Assembly: GCA_018857735.1 (NCBI GenBank)
Contig: JABMCL010003058.1
Span: 10,001 to 74,000 of the forward strand
Length of the DNA stretch: 64,000 nt
Direction: 5' to 3'
Source: Alviniconcha marisindica
Lineage: Eukaryota; Mollusca; Gastropoda; Provannidae
Each line of letters begins with the position of its first letter. The first letter of the stretch is position 1. A model generated the notes under the pieces. It did no database searches. It was not told where the DNA came from and was given only the letters and a program-made list of their open reading frames with translations. Both the position numbers and the translations under genes were made by a program. Positions 1 through 50,150 of this stretch are shown here, piece after piece.

Positions 1-192
1 GTTTTTGTGGATTTTGCTAGTCACTATGATCAACGGTTGGAATCAGAGAGATCGTATTATGCATGCGTGACTGCGTCCAAATTGTGCTGCAGGGGTAGGC
101 GGGTTTGTTATGCGATATGTGTGAATTGTGTTTCTCTCGATTTGTGTGCTTTTTTGTAGAAATTAATATGGGATTTTCTTGTCCTATTTCAG

Positions 193-37146
<36,954 letters not shown>

Positions 37147-39070
37147 TGTGCCTGGCCGTGGTGTGACCAGGACAATCTCATGATGTGATGCACCTCTGCT
37201 TCTCCTTGAGTCCATGCGGCCTGTTTCAGTGCAAGGCAGACTGATAGGCGGCCCCAGCTCTCTCCACCCACCCACGCACAAGCACACCACACCGCATGCG
37301 TGCAGTCAGAATGCTTGGTCACACGGAGACAGCCATACGGGTCGCCCCTGCGTGTGCATGTGATTATATCATTCAGGCTCAATGGAGAGGAGATGGCTAA
37401 AAAAAATTGTCTTAATTTTGTTGTTGTTGAGACCTCTGCAAGGAAATAGGATTGGGATGACAATTTGCTTCACCCAACACGACTGATCGCCCTCTGATCA
37501 TAGTGATTGAGACGCTGCTTAACAAAAGAGTGTTTTCATATACTAGTGTGTTAGCTGTCAGAGTGCGACTGTGTACATCGGGGATGAAAGCGTGCAGCTG
37601 AAAGGATGCGTGGATCATGTCTGACATGGCAGAGGAAAGTGTGCAAGGGGTTCAGAAAGAAACGGACGAGCATGCTGTGTCAGACCAGAAGAGATCTTGT
37701 AAACCTCTTTTCACTTACGACATGCTGTTGGAACCAATGCCAAACCTCTCCCAACCAAGTTCCACCTTGTGTAGGTGAGGACTGCTTTTTGTTAGCTGTG
37801 ACCGTCTGCTTTATTACTGTACACAAAGCAAAAGATTAAGCTCGCCTGTGACTGTTTGATGACGGGGAATGTGTTTGTGTGTGCATGCATGGGTGTGGTA
37901 CGTTGGAAATGTGTGTGCATGCGTGTGTGTGACATCTTGTGTTGGATGGTGTGCATGAGAGAACAAGGTAATTGCTTAACAGAGAAACAGGAATACTTGG
38001 CTTTTCTCTGTCTCTTTCTCTCTCTCTCTCTCTCTGTTTTCCCCCTTTTTGTGGCAAGGTAGCACTAAATCTGATAAGTACAGAAACAGGTATCAGTGGC
38101 TGTGTAGTGCTGCACTGTGTACATTATTCAAAACCACATTCATATTTTTGTGAAGCTTTGTTGAATTTGGAAATCTGGTCTGGCGGTGGAACAATTGTGT
38201 GGCAACAATCGTTTGGATGTAGGCTGTGTCGACCTTTTTCAGTGTGAAGCAGTTAATAATCCTAGAAGATCTACTTTTTGTTTGGGCCGATGCGGAGTGG
38301 AGAAGAAGAGGCCCATGATCTTGTGATCTGACCTGAACTGTCCAAGACATTGCTGTGTGGACTGTCTGCAACCTGTCACACTGTGCGCTGCCTTCTTAGT
38401 GTGGCTTGTTGGGACAAAGTTTGTGTGATGGAGGTAGCAGGGACTAGTGTCGCTGTACAATTTATGCAGGAGGTTCACTCAACAGGATATCTGCTGTTTA
38501 TCATCAAACCTGTGTGTGGCGACTTCACTGAGGGCTAATAGCTAATCAAATCCAAAATCAGCTGATTCTTATCATCACTTCAACCTCTACTCCTCCTGTT
38601 TTTCATCATTGTGTCCATTGTTTTACTTCCTGCGTTTTCTTTAGCCTTGCTGTAGAATCTTGACTTTGTTCAGTTTCTTGTATAATTATGTATCTGTGTT
38701 CAGTTTTTGGTTTGTTTCATTTTTTGTTTTGTTTTTGTTGGTCTTTTTGTGTTGTTTTTACATTCACAAAGAACTGTTTAGTTTTCTTTCCATGTCCTTT
38801 CTTCTCTTTGGCCTGTAATATCCTTGCATATACATAACACCTATACATGTACAAGTATTGTATCTGTCTGTTGACCTTGCAGTACATGACCTATAGGGTA
38901 CAAACTGAAGTGTTGCATACTCTGCATATTTTTTTAAGTTGTAAATCAGTTGTAAAGTTGCATTTGTTGAGTGGAGCGATTGATGTAGTTCTTTCATTAT
39001 GATTGACGTTAGGTCTTTTGTGCATTTTACGATGAAGCACCTTATGAACTATTGATAGTACTGTTGAATA

Positions 39071-39076
39071 ATTAAA
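39071..39076 (+). promoter_or_regulatory. Candidate proximal poly(A) signal of G alpha-s
   Basis: The variant hexamer attaaa is followed within 20 bases by a T/A/GT-rich stretch. It is the first plausible signal in an AT-rich context after the stop. Confidence 0.35.
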
Positions 39077-40302
39077 ATATTATGTTATATATATATATAC
39101 ATATATATATCCATATATTTATGTATCAAAGTTTTCATGATTCTGTTTGTAGGTATGCAGTGTATTTTCACCTGATTATCACCTGATTATTGATTATCAT
39201 TATGAACCTAACTATTCATTGCTGTCTTGTGTGTTTTTGTCTGTAATTGTTATGGCTTATGACCGTTTATTTATTTGTTTTATTTTTAGTACCATGGTTT
39301 TTCTTTTATTCTGGTTTTGCCCACCCTGATTGCTGTTTGTGCGTATGGTTGATCTAGTGTTTGAGCCAAATATTAGAGATTAACTGCATTGTATGAAAAT
39401 GAAATGTGGATGTCTGCTATGGTACACAGTGTTAGTAACAAAGAGTGTTTTTTTAAATTATTTTCAGATTTGTTCAGAACTGTTTTCCACTCTCTAGGCT
39501 TTAAGAAAGTTGGTTATATAAGCCTTATATACATTTTCTGTGTGAGATAGAAAGAAAGACAGATGAAAGGGAAAAAAAAGTTTAAAGAGGTGCTTGCCAT
39601 TTTCATATTATTATGAAAATTACATGGTAAAGCTTGTACAGAAGAAGGGAAAGTTTTAAAATCAAGTTGTGATTATTCATGTGTGTGTGTGTGTGTGTGC
39701 GCGTGGGTGTGTGCATGTGTGTGTGTGAACATCACCATTGATAATTGAAAACAGATTTTCAATGAACACTACAATGACTAGCAACTTTAATGAAGTATGA
39801 TTGTTTTGTATAATTCTGTCATGATTTTTTTTTGTGTGCACAAAATAGCAATCGTCCAATTTTTACACAGGCTTAGTACAGTTGAAGATCTCGGAAAATG
39901 GTGATACAGAAATTAAGCCAGACTGCTAGGACTTGCCTTAAAAAAAATATTTTCTTTTTGTCGTTACAAATTTGACTTGGGTGTAATGCTAGTCTATGAT
40001 CATAGGTACTGACCAAAGCCCAACAATCCAGCTTAATCATCATTCATTTGGCACTTTCCTGGATTGAATTTACCTGAGAACTGTCAACTCTTTTTGCCTG
40101 TCAGTAACATGTGTGAAACTCCAGGAGCAGATATCAGCCTAACTAATTTCCATTGTCATAGGGGCCTCTGTGAAACTCAAACTGTTGGGTAGAAATGTCT
40201 CTGCCTGTAACTAACTATCTTTTCTTTTCTTTTCTTCTTTCTCATTAGCACATCACATTGAAAGTAAGAGTTTTGAGTGATCATGATTTTGTATTCAAGG
40301 AA

Positions 40303-40308
40303 AATAAA
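40303..40308 (+). promoter_or_regulatory. Candidate distal poly(A) signal of G alpha-s
   Basis: A canonical aataaa is followed by a T/GT-rich stretch with a run of ten T from about 40358. About 150 bases further on, recognisable repeat sequence begins, so this is a reasonable outer limit for the transcript. Confidence 0.4.
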
Positions 40309-40469
40309 TGTTTTGAAATATATGGCTGTTTTTGTATTTAACTACTCTGTTACTGTTTTTTTTTTTAGAGCACTGCGGGGGGTAAAAGTAGCCTATTTAC
40401 TATACATTTGGGCATTTAGTGTAATCAGACTATTTTATGAGACATTTATGGATGTGAAAAATCACTAGC

Positions 40470-42310
40470 AGGACGGTATACTGAAATGGCTGGGTCCTTC
40501 TATCCATGTGTCTGGCTTTGTTTGGAAGGTTTCCTCTGAACTGCTCAGTTGTTTGTAACCAGACCTGGTGCGGTGGTACAGGGGTGTACATCCACTGGGG
40601 TAGGTATAGGACAAATGTCCTGAGTTACACAAAATTGAAAGGATATTTGTCCTCTTCACAGCAAAATGAATAGGACATTTTCTGTCACTAAAGTCACTGA
40701 AAACACACAAGACAGAATGAACTGTTGTGGGCAAGTATTTAGTTGCATCTCTGTAATGATGCATATCACAAACAGTTGTCTAATAAAGGGACATTGAACC
40801 AACCAACTAACCACACAATCAACAAACAACTCTGTTAAACCTTTAAAAAAATGGTTTACGTTGACTGACTGACTCACCAACTGTGAACATTTCAGTCTCT
40901 CGTTTTACTTAGGATGTGCAACCAACAGACTTGTAAACCATGTGTTAACAACAACAAAAGAAAAAAGGAAAACAGGAGAGAGAAAAGAAAGGAAAAAAAC
41001 TGCATAGGATTAGGAATGTCTTAACTGAAATATCTCATTGCATGATTGACATTTCATAGCTCTGTACTTCTCCTCAGGCTATTCGCATGCATGCTCTTCT
41101 CTTTGCCACCTGCACCACCCACTAGATAGAGCCACTCCAAAGCTATCTTAACCTGGCTAGAAACAAATAGATGCACGGCTGCATTTACCAACTGGATGTA
41201 AACTCGGATCACGTGCAAACAACCAGTTGAAGGATCTGCTGCGCAATGTCCATGAGTTAAAATGATCGGCCAATGGCCACACTCGCAAGAAAGTAATGGG
41301 ACATTTGTCCTCTCCGCTGAGAAATCAAATGGACATTCTGCAAACTGTGTCAGTGTATGACCAATGTCCAACGTGGATGTACACCCCTGGTGGTGCAGCG
41401 TCATGAGCTGGACTATTGTGCAGAAACAAATGGGATGCTATCCTCAAGGTCTAGGTCACACCAAAGGCTTGTAGAAGCAAAGTAGAACTGTTTTGACTAT
41501 ATGTCTTCTGAACTAAAGCTTCTTTTGCAAGCAAACTTAGCGTGATGGCAGAGTATCGGAACCTGAAGAGTCCAGTGAAAATACTGGATTGCTGTGCCCC
41601 TGCGTCACAGTGAATGTTCCAGATTTCAGTTTGTTCCAAATTTCAGTTAATATTTGGACAATATCTTCTGAACTACTCCACCTTTTGTTGCCAGACATAG
41701 TATGGTGATACATCATTAAAAGCTGGAGTGTTCTGTGACAAAAAAAATAAAATGGGTTGCAGTCTTAAGTTTTGTCACAGTGAATGTTCAAAATTTCAGT
41801 TAATATTGGATTATACCTTCTGAACTTCCAGACCTTTTGTTACCAAATGTAGTTTGGTGACACATCATTAAAAAAAGATGAGTGTCCTGTAAAAAAATTG
41901 ACGTAGCAGTCTTCAAGGTCAAGGTCAAGGTCACAGTGTGGGCTTATATAATCAAAATATGATTGTTTCTACTATATCTTCAGAGCCGCTGATCCTTTTG
42001 CAGTCAAACTTAGTCTGATGGTGCATCATCATAACCCATAGTGTCTTGTGAATGCTGTGTTCAAGGTCAAGGTCACAGTGCGGTGATAGTTAAAAACTAT
42101 ATTGAATGTTCCAGTTGTGTGTTTCTGTACCATTGGTATCTTTGCAACCAAACTAGGTGTGTGGCTGTACTGTTACCAATAACCAGACCTAGTGCAAATG
42201 AAGTGGGCATACATATTATACTGACAATAACAGTTCAAATGTATCTTGGCACGCAACCTGGTGGGGAGGGGGAGGGGGGTATTTTGCAGTGCAAGGGGAC
42301 AAACCTAGTC
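40470..42310 (+). mobile_element. Multi-copy repeat R3, copy 3, interrupted by an hAT-like element
   Basis: R3 monomers (cttctgaactactccacctt, cagagccgctgatccttttg, caaggtcaaggtcacagtg) run from 41390 to about 42100. The end gtgcaaggggacaaacctag matches copy 1. The left part, 40480-40578, is separated by the insertion at 40579-41389. Confidence 0.6.
40579..41389. mobile_element. Non-autonomous hAT-like DNA transposon, 811 bp
   Basis: Terminal inverted repeats are caggggtgtacatccac at the left and its exact reverse complement gtggatgtacacccctg at the right. Starting one base inside, the flanks ggtggtac and ggtggtgc form an 8-bp target duplication with one mismatch. The CAGGGGTG start and 8-bp duplication are typical of hAT elements. 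Subterminal copies of ggacaaatgtcc-like motifs occur near both ends. No transposase is present. It sits inside R3. Confidence 0.8.
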
Positions 42311-42484
42311 GTTTATGTGTGATGAAGTAGCAGCTTTTAAGGCAGGTTGAAAGTTTGAATGTCCAAGATTACAAGGCTTTTCTATACAAAATGTACAGAG
42401 CATTTATACATTAGACGTAGCATGGAACATAAAGATGAGGTGGTTAACTAAGGGGTTCACATTGCTGAGGCTCACATAACTTTG

Positions 42485-42524
42485 TGTTTTACGCCCAGTC
42501 AACCATTATGGTTGTATCAGGGCG
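42485..42524 (-). mobile_element. Short SINE-tail module
   Basis: The reverse complement reads cgccctgatacaaccataat-ggttgactgggcgtaaaaca, starting at the same base as the other copies. Confidence 0.65.
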
Positions 42525-42829
42525 AGTGAGGTACACGTTGATGCACAGATGCGCTAAGATGGAGAAGAATAAAAGTTTACATATGAAATGAAAAATGGAT
42601 GAAGCACCAAATGCATGTTGAATGCAAGTCGGCAGAAGTTCTGCTTTAAACAAATTGGAAGAAATAAATCTTGAGCCCTACTCTTTGTTTTACATTATGA
42701 ATTGGTATTTTGGTAATTTTGCCCCCCCCCCTTCTTTTTTCATGTGTGTGTGTGTAGATATATACTTGTTTATTATTTGAGTACGTTATACAGACAGATC
42801 TTTCATAAAACTTTATGTTGATTGTTATT

Positions 42830-43175
42830 TTTATACCCAGTATAATGAAAGTTAAAGGAGGAGGGGGGGTTGCAGGATTCGTCTTTGCATACGTTTCTGT
42901 TTGTATTTTGTTTAGATCCTCTGAACCTTCAACCTTTTTCAACAGAACATGTCATGCTGGTACACCTTCATGAGCTGTTGCCATCTTGAAGGAGGTCACG
43001 GTGCCGGATCAGGTCCTCAAAGAAATGACTGTTCCATGTCCTCTGAACTGCTGAACCATTGGCAACCTAACTTTGTATGCTGGTACAGCATCATGCACCA
43101 GTGTTGTGACAAAAGTCAGGATTACTGTCTTCAAGGCAAATGCCACAGTAAAGATTTGAATTATTAGTCGGTGTT
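42830..43175 (+). mobile_element. Multi-copy repeat R3, copy 4
   Basis: It starts ttatacccagtataatgaaa, has monomers tcctctgaaccttcaacctt and cctctgaactgctgaaccat, and stops near attattagtcgg. It is truncated at the 3' side. Confidence 0.5.
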
Positions 43176-43193
43176 TGTCCATCTTGCGCCTTT

Positions 43194-43440
43194 TGATCCC
43201 TGCAGTGGGGTGTTTCAGACAGAGAAAATAAGGTCACCTCTGCTGAAAATCCAGAGCTATCAGAGGTTCCAGTTTTAAAGCCTGGAGTAGGCTAGAAGAC
43301 AGCTTTGAACCCTGCAGTAGGGTATTGTGGATGGAGAAAGTAAGGTCCCCTCTGCTGAAAACCCAGAGCTATCAGAGGTTCCAAGTTTAAAACCTGGAGT
43401 AGGCTAGAAGACAGCTTTGGGTGCTCAACCTACGGACAGG
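43194..43440 (+). repeat. Dispersed repeat R2, tandem pair (122-bp period)
   Basis: Two copies of tga(t/a)ccctgcagt(g/a)gggt, cctctgctgaaaa(t/c)ccagag, ctatcagaggttcc, and cctggagtaggctagaagac. A single related copy is at 4362-4490. Confidence 0.85.
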
Positions 43441-45076
43441 AATTCTGCCATCGTAGTTTTGACCTTTTCTGGTTTATTCAACTTAAAGCGTTAAATGAGA
43501 TGCCACAAACAGTTGGTCAGACTTTCGTTGATGTTCTTTTGGTTTTTTTTGTGCATTTTGTTTTCTCTCCAAGACAATCCTTGCAGCCAGCTGTGGGATT
43601 TGGTGACTGGAATGAACACCCCCATCTGCTGACAACCAAAAGCGTGTGAGGCTCCCTGCGACAGGTGTAGTAGGGCAGGTCACAGCATTGGTTGGCACGC
43701 TTTGCTGGCTGCTGGGAATTGTGCCATCCTACTTCACCTGGCTTCCTTGCTGGTCAGTCCTCCAAATATAAAAGCTCAGGTGCATCAGGAATAACAAGTT
43801 GTCCCTAATACGTCAGCAGAACATCTGAGGACACCAAGTCCCGTATGACAAAATAGGGAATTGAGCTTTACTTCTGATCTGGTGTTTTCCTTTTTACACC
43901 CTGATGCGATCTTGGAGATAAAGCAGCTGTATATTATATATCTTGAACTAGCGATGGACACTACCTGCGGGCACAGAGCCAAGGACATCACGCTGTCGAT
44001 AGCCTGGAGGAGAGGCGCGGAAAGAAGAAGTGATGGACAATCTTTTTTTGAAAGGACGTTGGAACCGTTTCAAAGCAATGTTGGGGCAATTTCTGAGAGA
44101 TGGGGTGGAGCACATGTGGGCTTTCCTGAGCACTAGTGAACTCTTTGCTGCCAGGCTTGATACGCTGCATCATCATTAGATGGAATGATGTGTGAAAGAC
44201 TGGATTACTACCTTCAGCTTCAAGGTCACAGGGTTCAGATCTTCACAAAAACCATTTTGGTCTGTATCTTCTGACATACTGTGGGGTGGAGCACATGTGG
44301 GCTTTCCTTTTTACACTCATCCCAAACTTGGTGTGACTGAGTCATTACTAGACAAATCGACATTTGAAGAATTCACATCACTCAGCACGGTCAAGTTCCC
44401 AGGGTTTGAATCCTGACCAAATGTCCCTGGCATACGTTCTGAACAGCTGAACCTTTCACAGCTAACATGGTGTGCTGGTACATAAGTAGTGGAGGGTGAG
44501 CTGTGGAAAGGCTGGGTTGCTATCCTCAGCTAGGTCAGTGTCACAGGTTTGAGTCTGTCATCCTAAGCTGGGCATATCACAGGCAGAATCGCATGCGAGG
44601 AGTCAGGTTTGATGCTTACGAGGTCAGTGTTAAAGGGTTTGAATCGGTGCAAGAACAGTTGCCCACCACACAGCAGATGAACTGCTGAACCGTTTGCCAC
44701 TAAGCTGGGTATGCTGATGTTATTAATACATTGGAACTGGAATTGTGTGGGTTGCTGTCTTCAGGGTCATAGTGAGGAATGACAGCAGGAAAGACTGTTG
44801 AATATGTTGTTAGCTGCTGAATATTTCACAGCCAAACTGAACATGATAGTTCAAGGGTGCTAATAAAAACTTTGGAAGCATTTGAGTGCCCTGGATATTG
44901 TCATGGTAAAACGTTGGGCTTGTTGTTTTAAGTTTTGTGGTCTGGGTCGCCAGTCACAGGGAGAGTTAAGACTGTTACAAAGTGTTCCTAGATCTAGACT
45001 TGTACAAACTTTTGAAACACTTATAGTCCCACTTCCCAAACAGAGTACATAGAACATGGCCATGTGGAATAGAAAG

Positions 45077-45128
45077 TAAGTAAGTTGGTGTTTTACGCCT
45101 TGTCAACCAGTGCGGTTACATCAGGGCG
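45077..45128 (-). mobile_element. Short SINE-tail module
   Basis: The reverse complement reads cgccctgatgtaaccgcact-ggttgacaaggcgtaaaaca-ccaacttacttactt: same start, same core, and a simple tail. Confidence 0.7.
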
Positions 45129-45156
45129 AAGAATACAAAGAAAGTGGATTTGTGGT

Positions 45157-45197
<41 letters not shown>
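45157..45197 (+). repeat. Poly-G tract (41 G)
   Basis: The longest homopolymer in the window. Its length is likely imprecise in any assembly. Confidence 0.9.
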
Positions 45198-45582
45198 CTG
45201 TTTTGCTGTGCAAGGTAGGTAGTGACCCTGTTAATTTTGTTCTGGCTTTGTTTACAAATTTTTGTTTGGCTTGAAATAGAAAGTATTTGTCTTTTCATTG
45301 GGTTTTTAATTTCTTTTTATACATTCATACTGATTTTTGACCGTTGGAAATCTGGTTGTTGAAATGCATTTATTATTAGTTGCATGTTTTGTTTGCCAGA
45401 TAAAGATGTCTCCACTTCTTTTTTTCTGGACGCAGCTAAGTGCAGTGGTAGATTTATTCCACTTACTCTCTTTCATGCAAAAAGACTTGCATCAAGATGT
45501 CCAGTGTATGCGGCATATTTATTTGTCACTAGTTATGATACACAAGGGAGAAAGTGTGAGTATGTAATGATCAGTGTAACAC

Positions 45583-45835
45583 AACTATGTCTTTTGGACA
45601 TGCATAGTGATTTTTTTTATTTTTTTTTATCAAGCATAGTAAATGCAAAATTTGGACTGTGTATGTTTTTGTTTGAGCTGGCATCAGACCTTCCAGTTGG
45701 CATGGCAGCAGACAACTGTCTTTTGGACATGCACAGTGTTTTTTTTATCAAGCATTGTAAAATGCAAAATTTGGATTGTGTGTATGTTTGAGCTGGTGTC
45801 AGACCTTCCAGTCGGCATGGTAGCAGCAGATTGTA
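45583..45835 (+). repeat. Tandem duplication, period ~129 bp
   Basis: Two copies contain cttttggacatgca(t/c)agtg, atgcaaaatttgga(c/t)tgtg and cagaccttccagt(t/c)ggcat. ORFs across it are incidental. Confidence 0.85.
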
Positions 45836-46944
45836 GTCGTAGCACAAAGCATGGCTTGCTCACCCAACAGCAAGCAACGTAAATGTCTTCCCAGGTTTCC
45901 AACCTGCGTGAAAACGTGAAAGAAAATTTCCTGCGACGTAAATTAATTAGAAGTCTTGAGCTCAGTACAAAGCTTTGCCTGCCGTGAAATTGGGAAGCCA
46001 GCTGCTGCCGCTGCACGTACAGATTGATGCCCTGCCGGTCGCTTTTAGTTGTGGGAAGTCCGTTCACCCCGCACTGATTCTAAAATTTCTGGCAAGTGGA
46101 CTGTCACGTTAGGATGGGAGAGGGGAGAAAAACCCTGACAACCGTTGCAAAACAAGAGGCGGTGGAATGCTAAACCACTGGCAGTGTATCGTATTGAAAC
46201 ATGAGCGTTTTCTTAAACACCTTAAATACAACATTTGGACTTCGTCGTGGCTTGCGTTTATCTCAAAACTTCCATGTTTGCGTGTTAAAACCATCTGCTT
46301 GCTCGACTCCCGGCAGAAACGGCAGAAACTGTGTCTTCCAGAATTTGCGTTTGTATGAAGGATTTGAAATTAGACGTGATGCAGTTTGCGTATAAGTTTC
46401 CTTGCATTTTCTGCTGTTGGTCGTGATTTCATTTTAGGCACCCAGAGTCTTTATTTAGCATTAACATGTTATGCTCACTACTTGTGCATGCTTCATCTGA
46501 ATGCGAGTCGGTTGAGCTTTTGCTCTTCATATGTTTCAGTCCGTGAACGATTGTTATGGATTTGTTAAGTGATATTTCCACTGGACTGCAAAGAATCCAC
46601 TGTAGGAATAAACCGCCCACCCCCAACCACTCCATCCGTACATGCATGTTTGGAATTCGCAGTCTGTTCAGAATTTGGATGTGTGTGTTTACAGACCTTG
46701 TTATGTGTGATCAATAATAACTAATAATATTATGATCATTTGTCATTTGTTGATTTTTTTTCTTCTAAAATATATTTTTGGGTCAGTAGATACTAGAAAT
46801 GAAAGTTCTGTCTGCGACAAAGGAAAACAAAAGTTGGATTTGATTGCATAATGCTATAGAAATACATGTGAACCGTCTTTGTGCGTAATTGGTAGTTTTG
46901 TTAATAACTGCTGTGCTTACAAGCACTGGCTGGAAGACATTCTC

Positions 46945-46945
<1 letters not shown>

Positions 46946-46977
<32 letters not shown>
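46946..46977 (+). repeat. Poly-C tract
   Basis: About 32 C, followed by an ACC/CA-rich stretch. Confidence 0.9.
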
Positions 46978-47401
46978 ACCCACCCACCCACACACACACA
47001 TCTCCTGCCTCCTCTGTACTGTGTGAACATGTGTGCATTCATAGATCTATGTAAGTTCATATAGCATACACAATCACCTTTTCCACCAATGATCTATCAA
47101 AGCAGAGGTCCACCAATTAAACCCGTTACGAGCTGTCTCTGGAATAACCAGGTACACTCTGCCTCCTCAGACCACTTTTTTTTTTTTTAGGAACCAGGAA
47201 CTAATTTTTAAAACTGTACACTTAACTTCTACAGGAAGATTGCCATTTTTACATACCTCTTTTTTTGTGTATGTGTGCATCTCGTGTGGTCGCTCCTGGC
47301 ATATTTTATTGTAGCATTGATATAATTGTGATAACCAATGCTGTCATTATGGTTATTATTGTGATGAAGTTTGAGTTTGATTTTTTACTTCTTTTCTTTT
47401 T

Positions 47402-47404
<3 letters not shown>

Positions 47405-47455
<51 letters not shown>
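47405..47455 (+). repeat. GT microsatellite
   Basis: Pure (GT)n of about 25 units. Confidence 0.95.
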
Positions 47456-47456
<1 letters not shown>

Positions 47457-48063
47457 TCTCTCTTGTAGTCTTTTTTATTTTTATTTTTTATTCCTGGTTA
47501 GTCAGTCACTCAGTTATGCCAGTGTTAATTTGTTTTTCTTGTGCTCCGTCAATTAAATGATGAACGATCCAGTTTGTGTTTTTGCAAGAATGTCATCTCA
47601 TTGCATTGCATGGTTATGATGATTCTATTTATTTTTGACATTGGGGAATTTCACATTAAGAGTAAAATCTGCTGAATATGTCAGTATCTACCACTTACAC
47701 AGTGTTATATACAGAGGCTGGGAGGTTAAAGTTGTCCAAATTTAATGAGGTTCTCTTGTGGTTTCAAGTCATCAGTTTGTACCGTTTCATTCTTGTCAGA
47801 TAACTGCATATCAAGAAGGAGTACTTCATTTGAACTGCTTTGTAGAGAGTGAATTCTGTTCATTTGATGTACACTGCTTTGTAGAGAACGATTTTTTTTC
47901 TTTTGCTGTCTAAGAAATGAAAGAAAATTTCCTTTTGTTGAACTGAGAGAATCATCCGTGGCGTTTCTTCTGCAAGGTGCAGCATGTGATGCATGTTGCT
48001 GGTAGTGACGAAATCAACAGTTTATTTGTCTTGTTTTTTGAGATATTAGTCAAAACAGTAACA

Positions 48064-48160
48064 CCCCCCCCCCCCCCCCCCCCCCCCCAAACCCACTCCC
48101 CAGCCTCCCCTCCCCCCACCTCCCAACCCACTCCCCGGCCTCCCCTCCCCCCACCTCCCC
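48064..48160 (+). repeat. Poly-C tract and C-rich duplication
   Basis: A run of about 25 C is followed by two copies of ctccc(c)agcctcccctcccc-ccacctccc. Confidence 0.9.
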
Positions 48161-48227
48161 CCTACTGTATAACCTTTAAACAGAAAAGAACATGTGTCAA
48201 AGGATATCCGTGTATAAGCCTTTTCCC

Positions 48228-48275
48228 TCCTTGATATAATCACCATCATGGTTGACTGGGTGTAAAAATAGATTT
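48228..48275 (+). mobile_element. Short SINE-tail module, decayed
   Basis: ccttgatataatcaccatca-tggttgactgggtgtaaaa matches the module with a few changes. Confidence 0.6.
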
Positions 48276-50056
48276 CCTAGTCTTTTACCTACCAAAAGTT
48301 GTACTGTTGCTGTAATTTCCTCCCGAGAATAGACTGGAAGACAGGCGGCAATAACCGGAAATATTTATTTTGAGAATTTTGCTGTACATAAGAGGAGATA
48401 TTCAAAGTCCATCAGTTCAGGTTGTTACAGTGTTTTGTTCACCCTTGAGAAGAACCTGGCCACTGGCATTGTCTGATCTTCTGTGGGCATGAAATGGAGT
48501 TCCGTTTCTTGGAAGGAAAGTGTGATGGGGCTGCAGTTAACCTCTGTTAATGTGCATTGCACTAACGTGCATTGCAAAATGTCCACGAGGTTCATCACTT
48601 AAGATTTTGATTGATTGACCAGTTTTTTTGTTTGTTTTTGATTCGTAAGTTTTTGTCTGGTATTGTCAGTGCTGGTGGAAAACCTTGTGTGTGACATCTG
48701 TGAAAATGTCACATGTTAGGTTTTCCCCGAACGTGGACAATATGCTTCGTCAAAATTGCTGGACCATTTTTAGCAGCGTTGACTGGAGGATGTGCCAGCA
48801 GTCCCAGTCCGTAAGGCCCAAATAGCAATTGCAACTTTTGTGAGAACGAAATGAGACATTCATTGCCACTGTGAAGCTGTTTCCGTTTGACTTATAGTTT
48901 ACTCATGTCCTCACCATCACATTGATTGTGCTGCTATAAAGATCAGTCAGTTCAATATTAAAATGGATCCCACAGAAACAGTCTGGTCCATACGTGACTT
49001 GCTTTGCGTATATATGCTGATGGCATTGCACTGTTTGAACAAAGTTGGCCATTCATGGAATTGTGCAACTTCTCCCACAGTGAAGGGCAGTATTGAGCCA
49101 CCATTCATGCAGCTTCTGTACCCCCAAAAGTTCATCTGTCATTTGATGCACGTTAGCTGCATCACGGCTGCATAGAAGTTCCTTCCAACCCAAAGTCATT
49201 GTATGATTTGATGAAGAATAAATCAAAACAATATAATAACAAGTCTATTAATCAACTGCGACAGTCACTTTGACGGTCTGCTATTATCGGATTTAGCTGT
49301 TTCTGCTTTGCTAGGAGTAAAAGGTGTTGTGTGATGCATATTTTTGTTGTTGTTGTCATTGTCAGTTGTTTCCTTTTTATTTATTTTATTGTCTGGTTTT
49401 CAGTAATGTCTGTAAGGTGTCCCCTGAAGAGAGTCCGGAGCTGATTTCTTCTGCCTGTCTGGAATTTCAGGGCTGTCATTTGATTTCCCTTTCCTATCTC
49501 CTCTCTTGTTTTTCTGCCTGGTCCTCTTGCTCTTTTCGTCTTTTCATTTTTCTGCTAATGGTCCATTCTTTTGACTTTTTTTTTCCTCCAGAAAACTCAA
49601 AAACATTTTTCATTAAGAGTTACGCTTTTTTGTATGGCTCTTGTTGAACATCTAGGAAATGTAGGTGGTATGTGCAGCTTGCTGACATATGGCACTGGTA
49701 TTTGCCATTATGCATTTATTTAACATTTTTAAAACTTTTTGTTGTTTCTGTTCCTTTTCAAAAAAAATCTTTACAAAAAAAATCTTTAATCTGGTATTCA
49801 TAAATTAGAATGGTCGACGATACCAGCATATCCTAGCCGTGTGTGCTTTTTTTTTTTTTTTTTTTTAACAGGGGTCACATTGAAGGGACTAGCTCTTCAA
49901 AAAATAGTTTTTGATGTTTGTGTATGTATGTTTGGTTTTATGTTTGCATAGGGACTGGTTTTGTGAATTGACCTGAGAAAGGGTTTATATATATATATAA
50001 ATACATTTTTTATGAGAAGAGTTTTGAAATATGAATTGCTTATGACAGTTTGATTG

Positions 50057-50150
50057 TCCTGAGGTGACACTGACAGTGTGGTTGACAGGACGTTAAAATC
50101 CAATTACTAACTAATTGACTAACTAACTAACTGACTAACTAACTAACTGT
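50057..50150 (+). mobile_element. SINE-tail module with (ACTA)n tail
   Basis: tcctgaggtgacactgacag-tgtggttgacaggacgttaa-aa is followed by about 45 bases of actaactaactgacta-type tail, which shows the orientation and the retroposon nature of the module. Confidence 0.6.

Larger units (their letters stand above)
37147..40330 (+). other. Probable 3' UTR of the G alpha-s gene
   Basis: No coding signal follows the stop codon for over 3 kb. The stretch is T-rich with a CT run near 38013-38034, a TA-rich run at 39087-39120, and a GT run near 39680-39727. Poly(A) signals occur at 39071 (attaaa) and 40303 (aataaa). The extent is inferred; transcripts would define it. Confidence 0.5.
44150..45240 (+). 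mobile_element. Multi-copy repeat R3, copy 5, decayed
   Basis: It has several monomers around cttcaaggtcacagggtt, ctgaacagctgaacctttca and cttcagggtcatagtgagga, and ends near ctgttttgctgtgcaaggta. It contains an inverted SINE-tail module and a poly-G run. Confidence 0.5.

Noticed and set aside
40465..41404. Minus-strand ORFs of about 100 codons with similar CP..F...RTN text
   Set aside because: The similarity comes from the subterminal repeats of the hAT-like element, not from a protein family.
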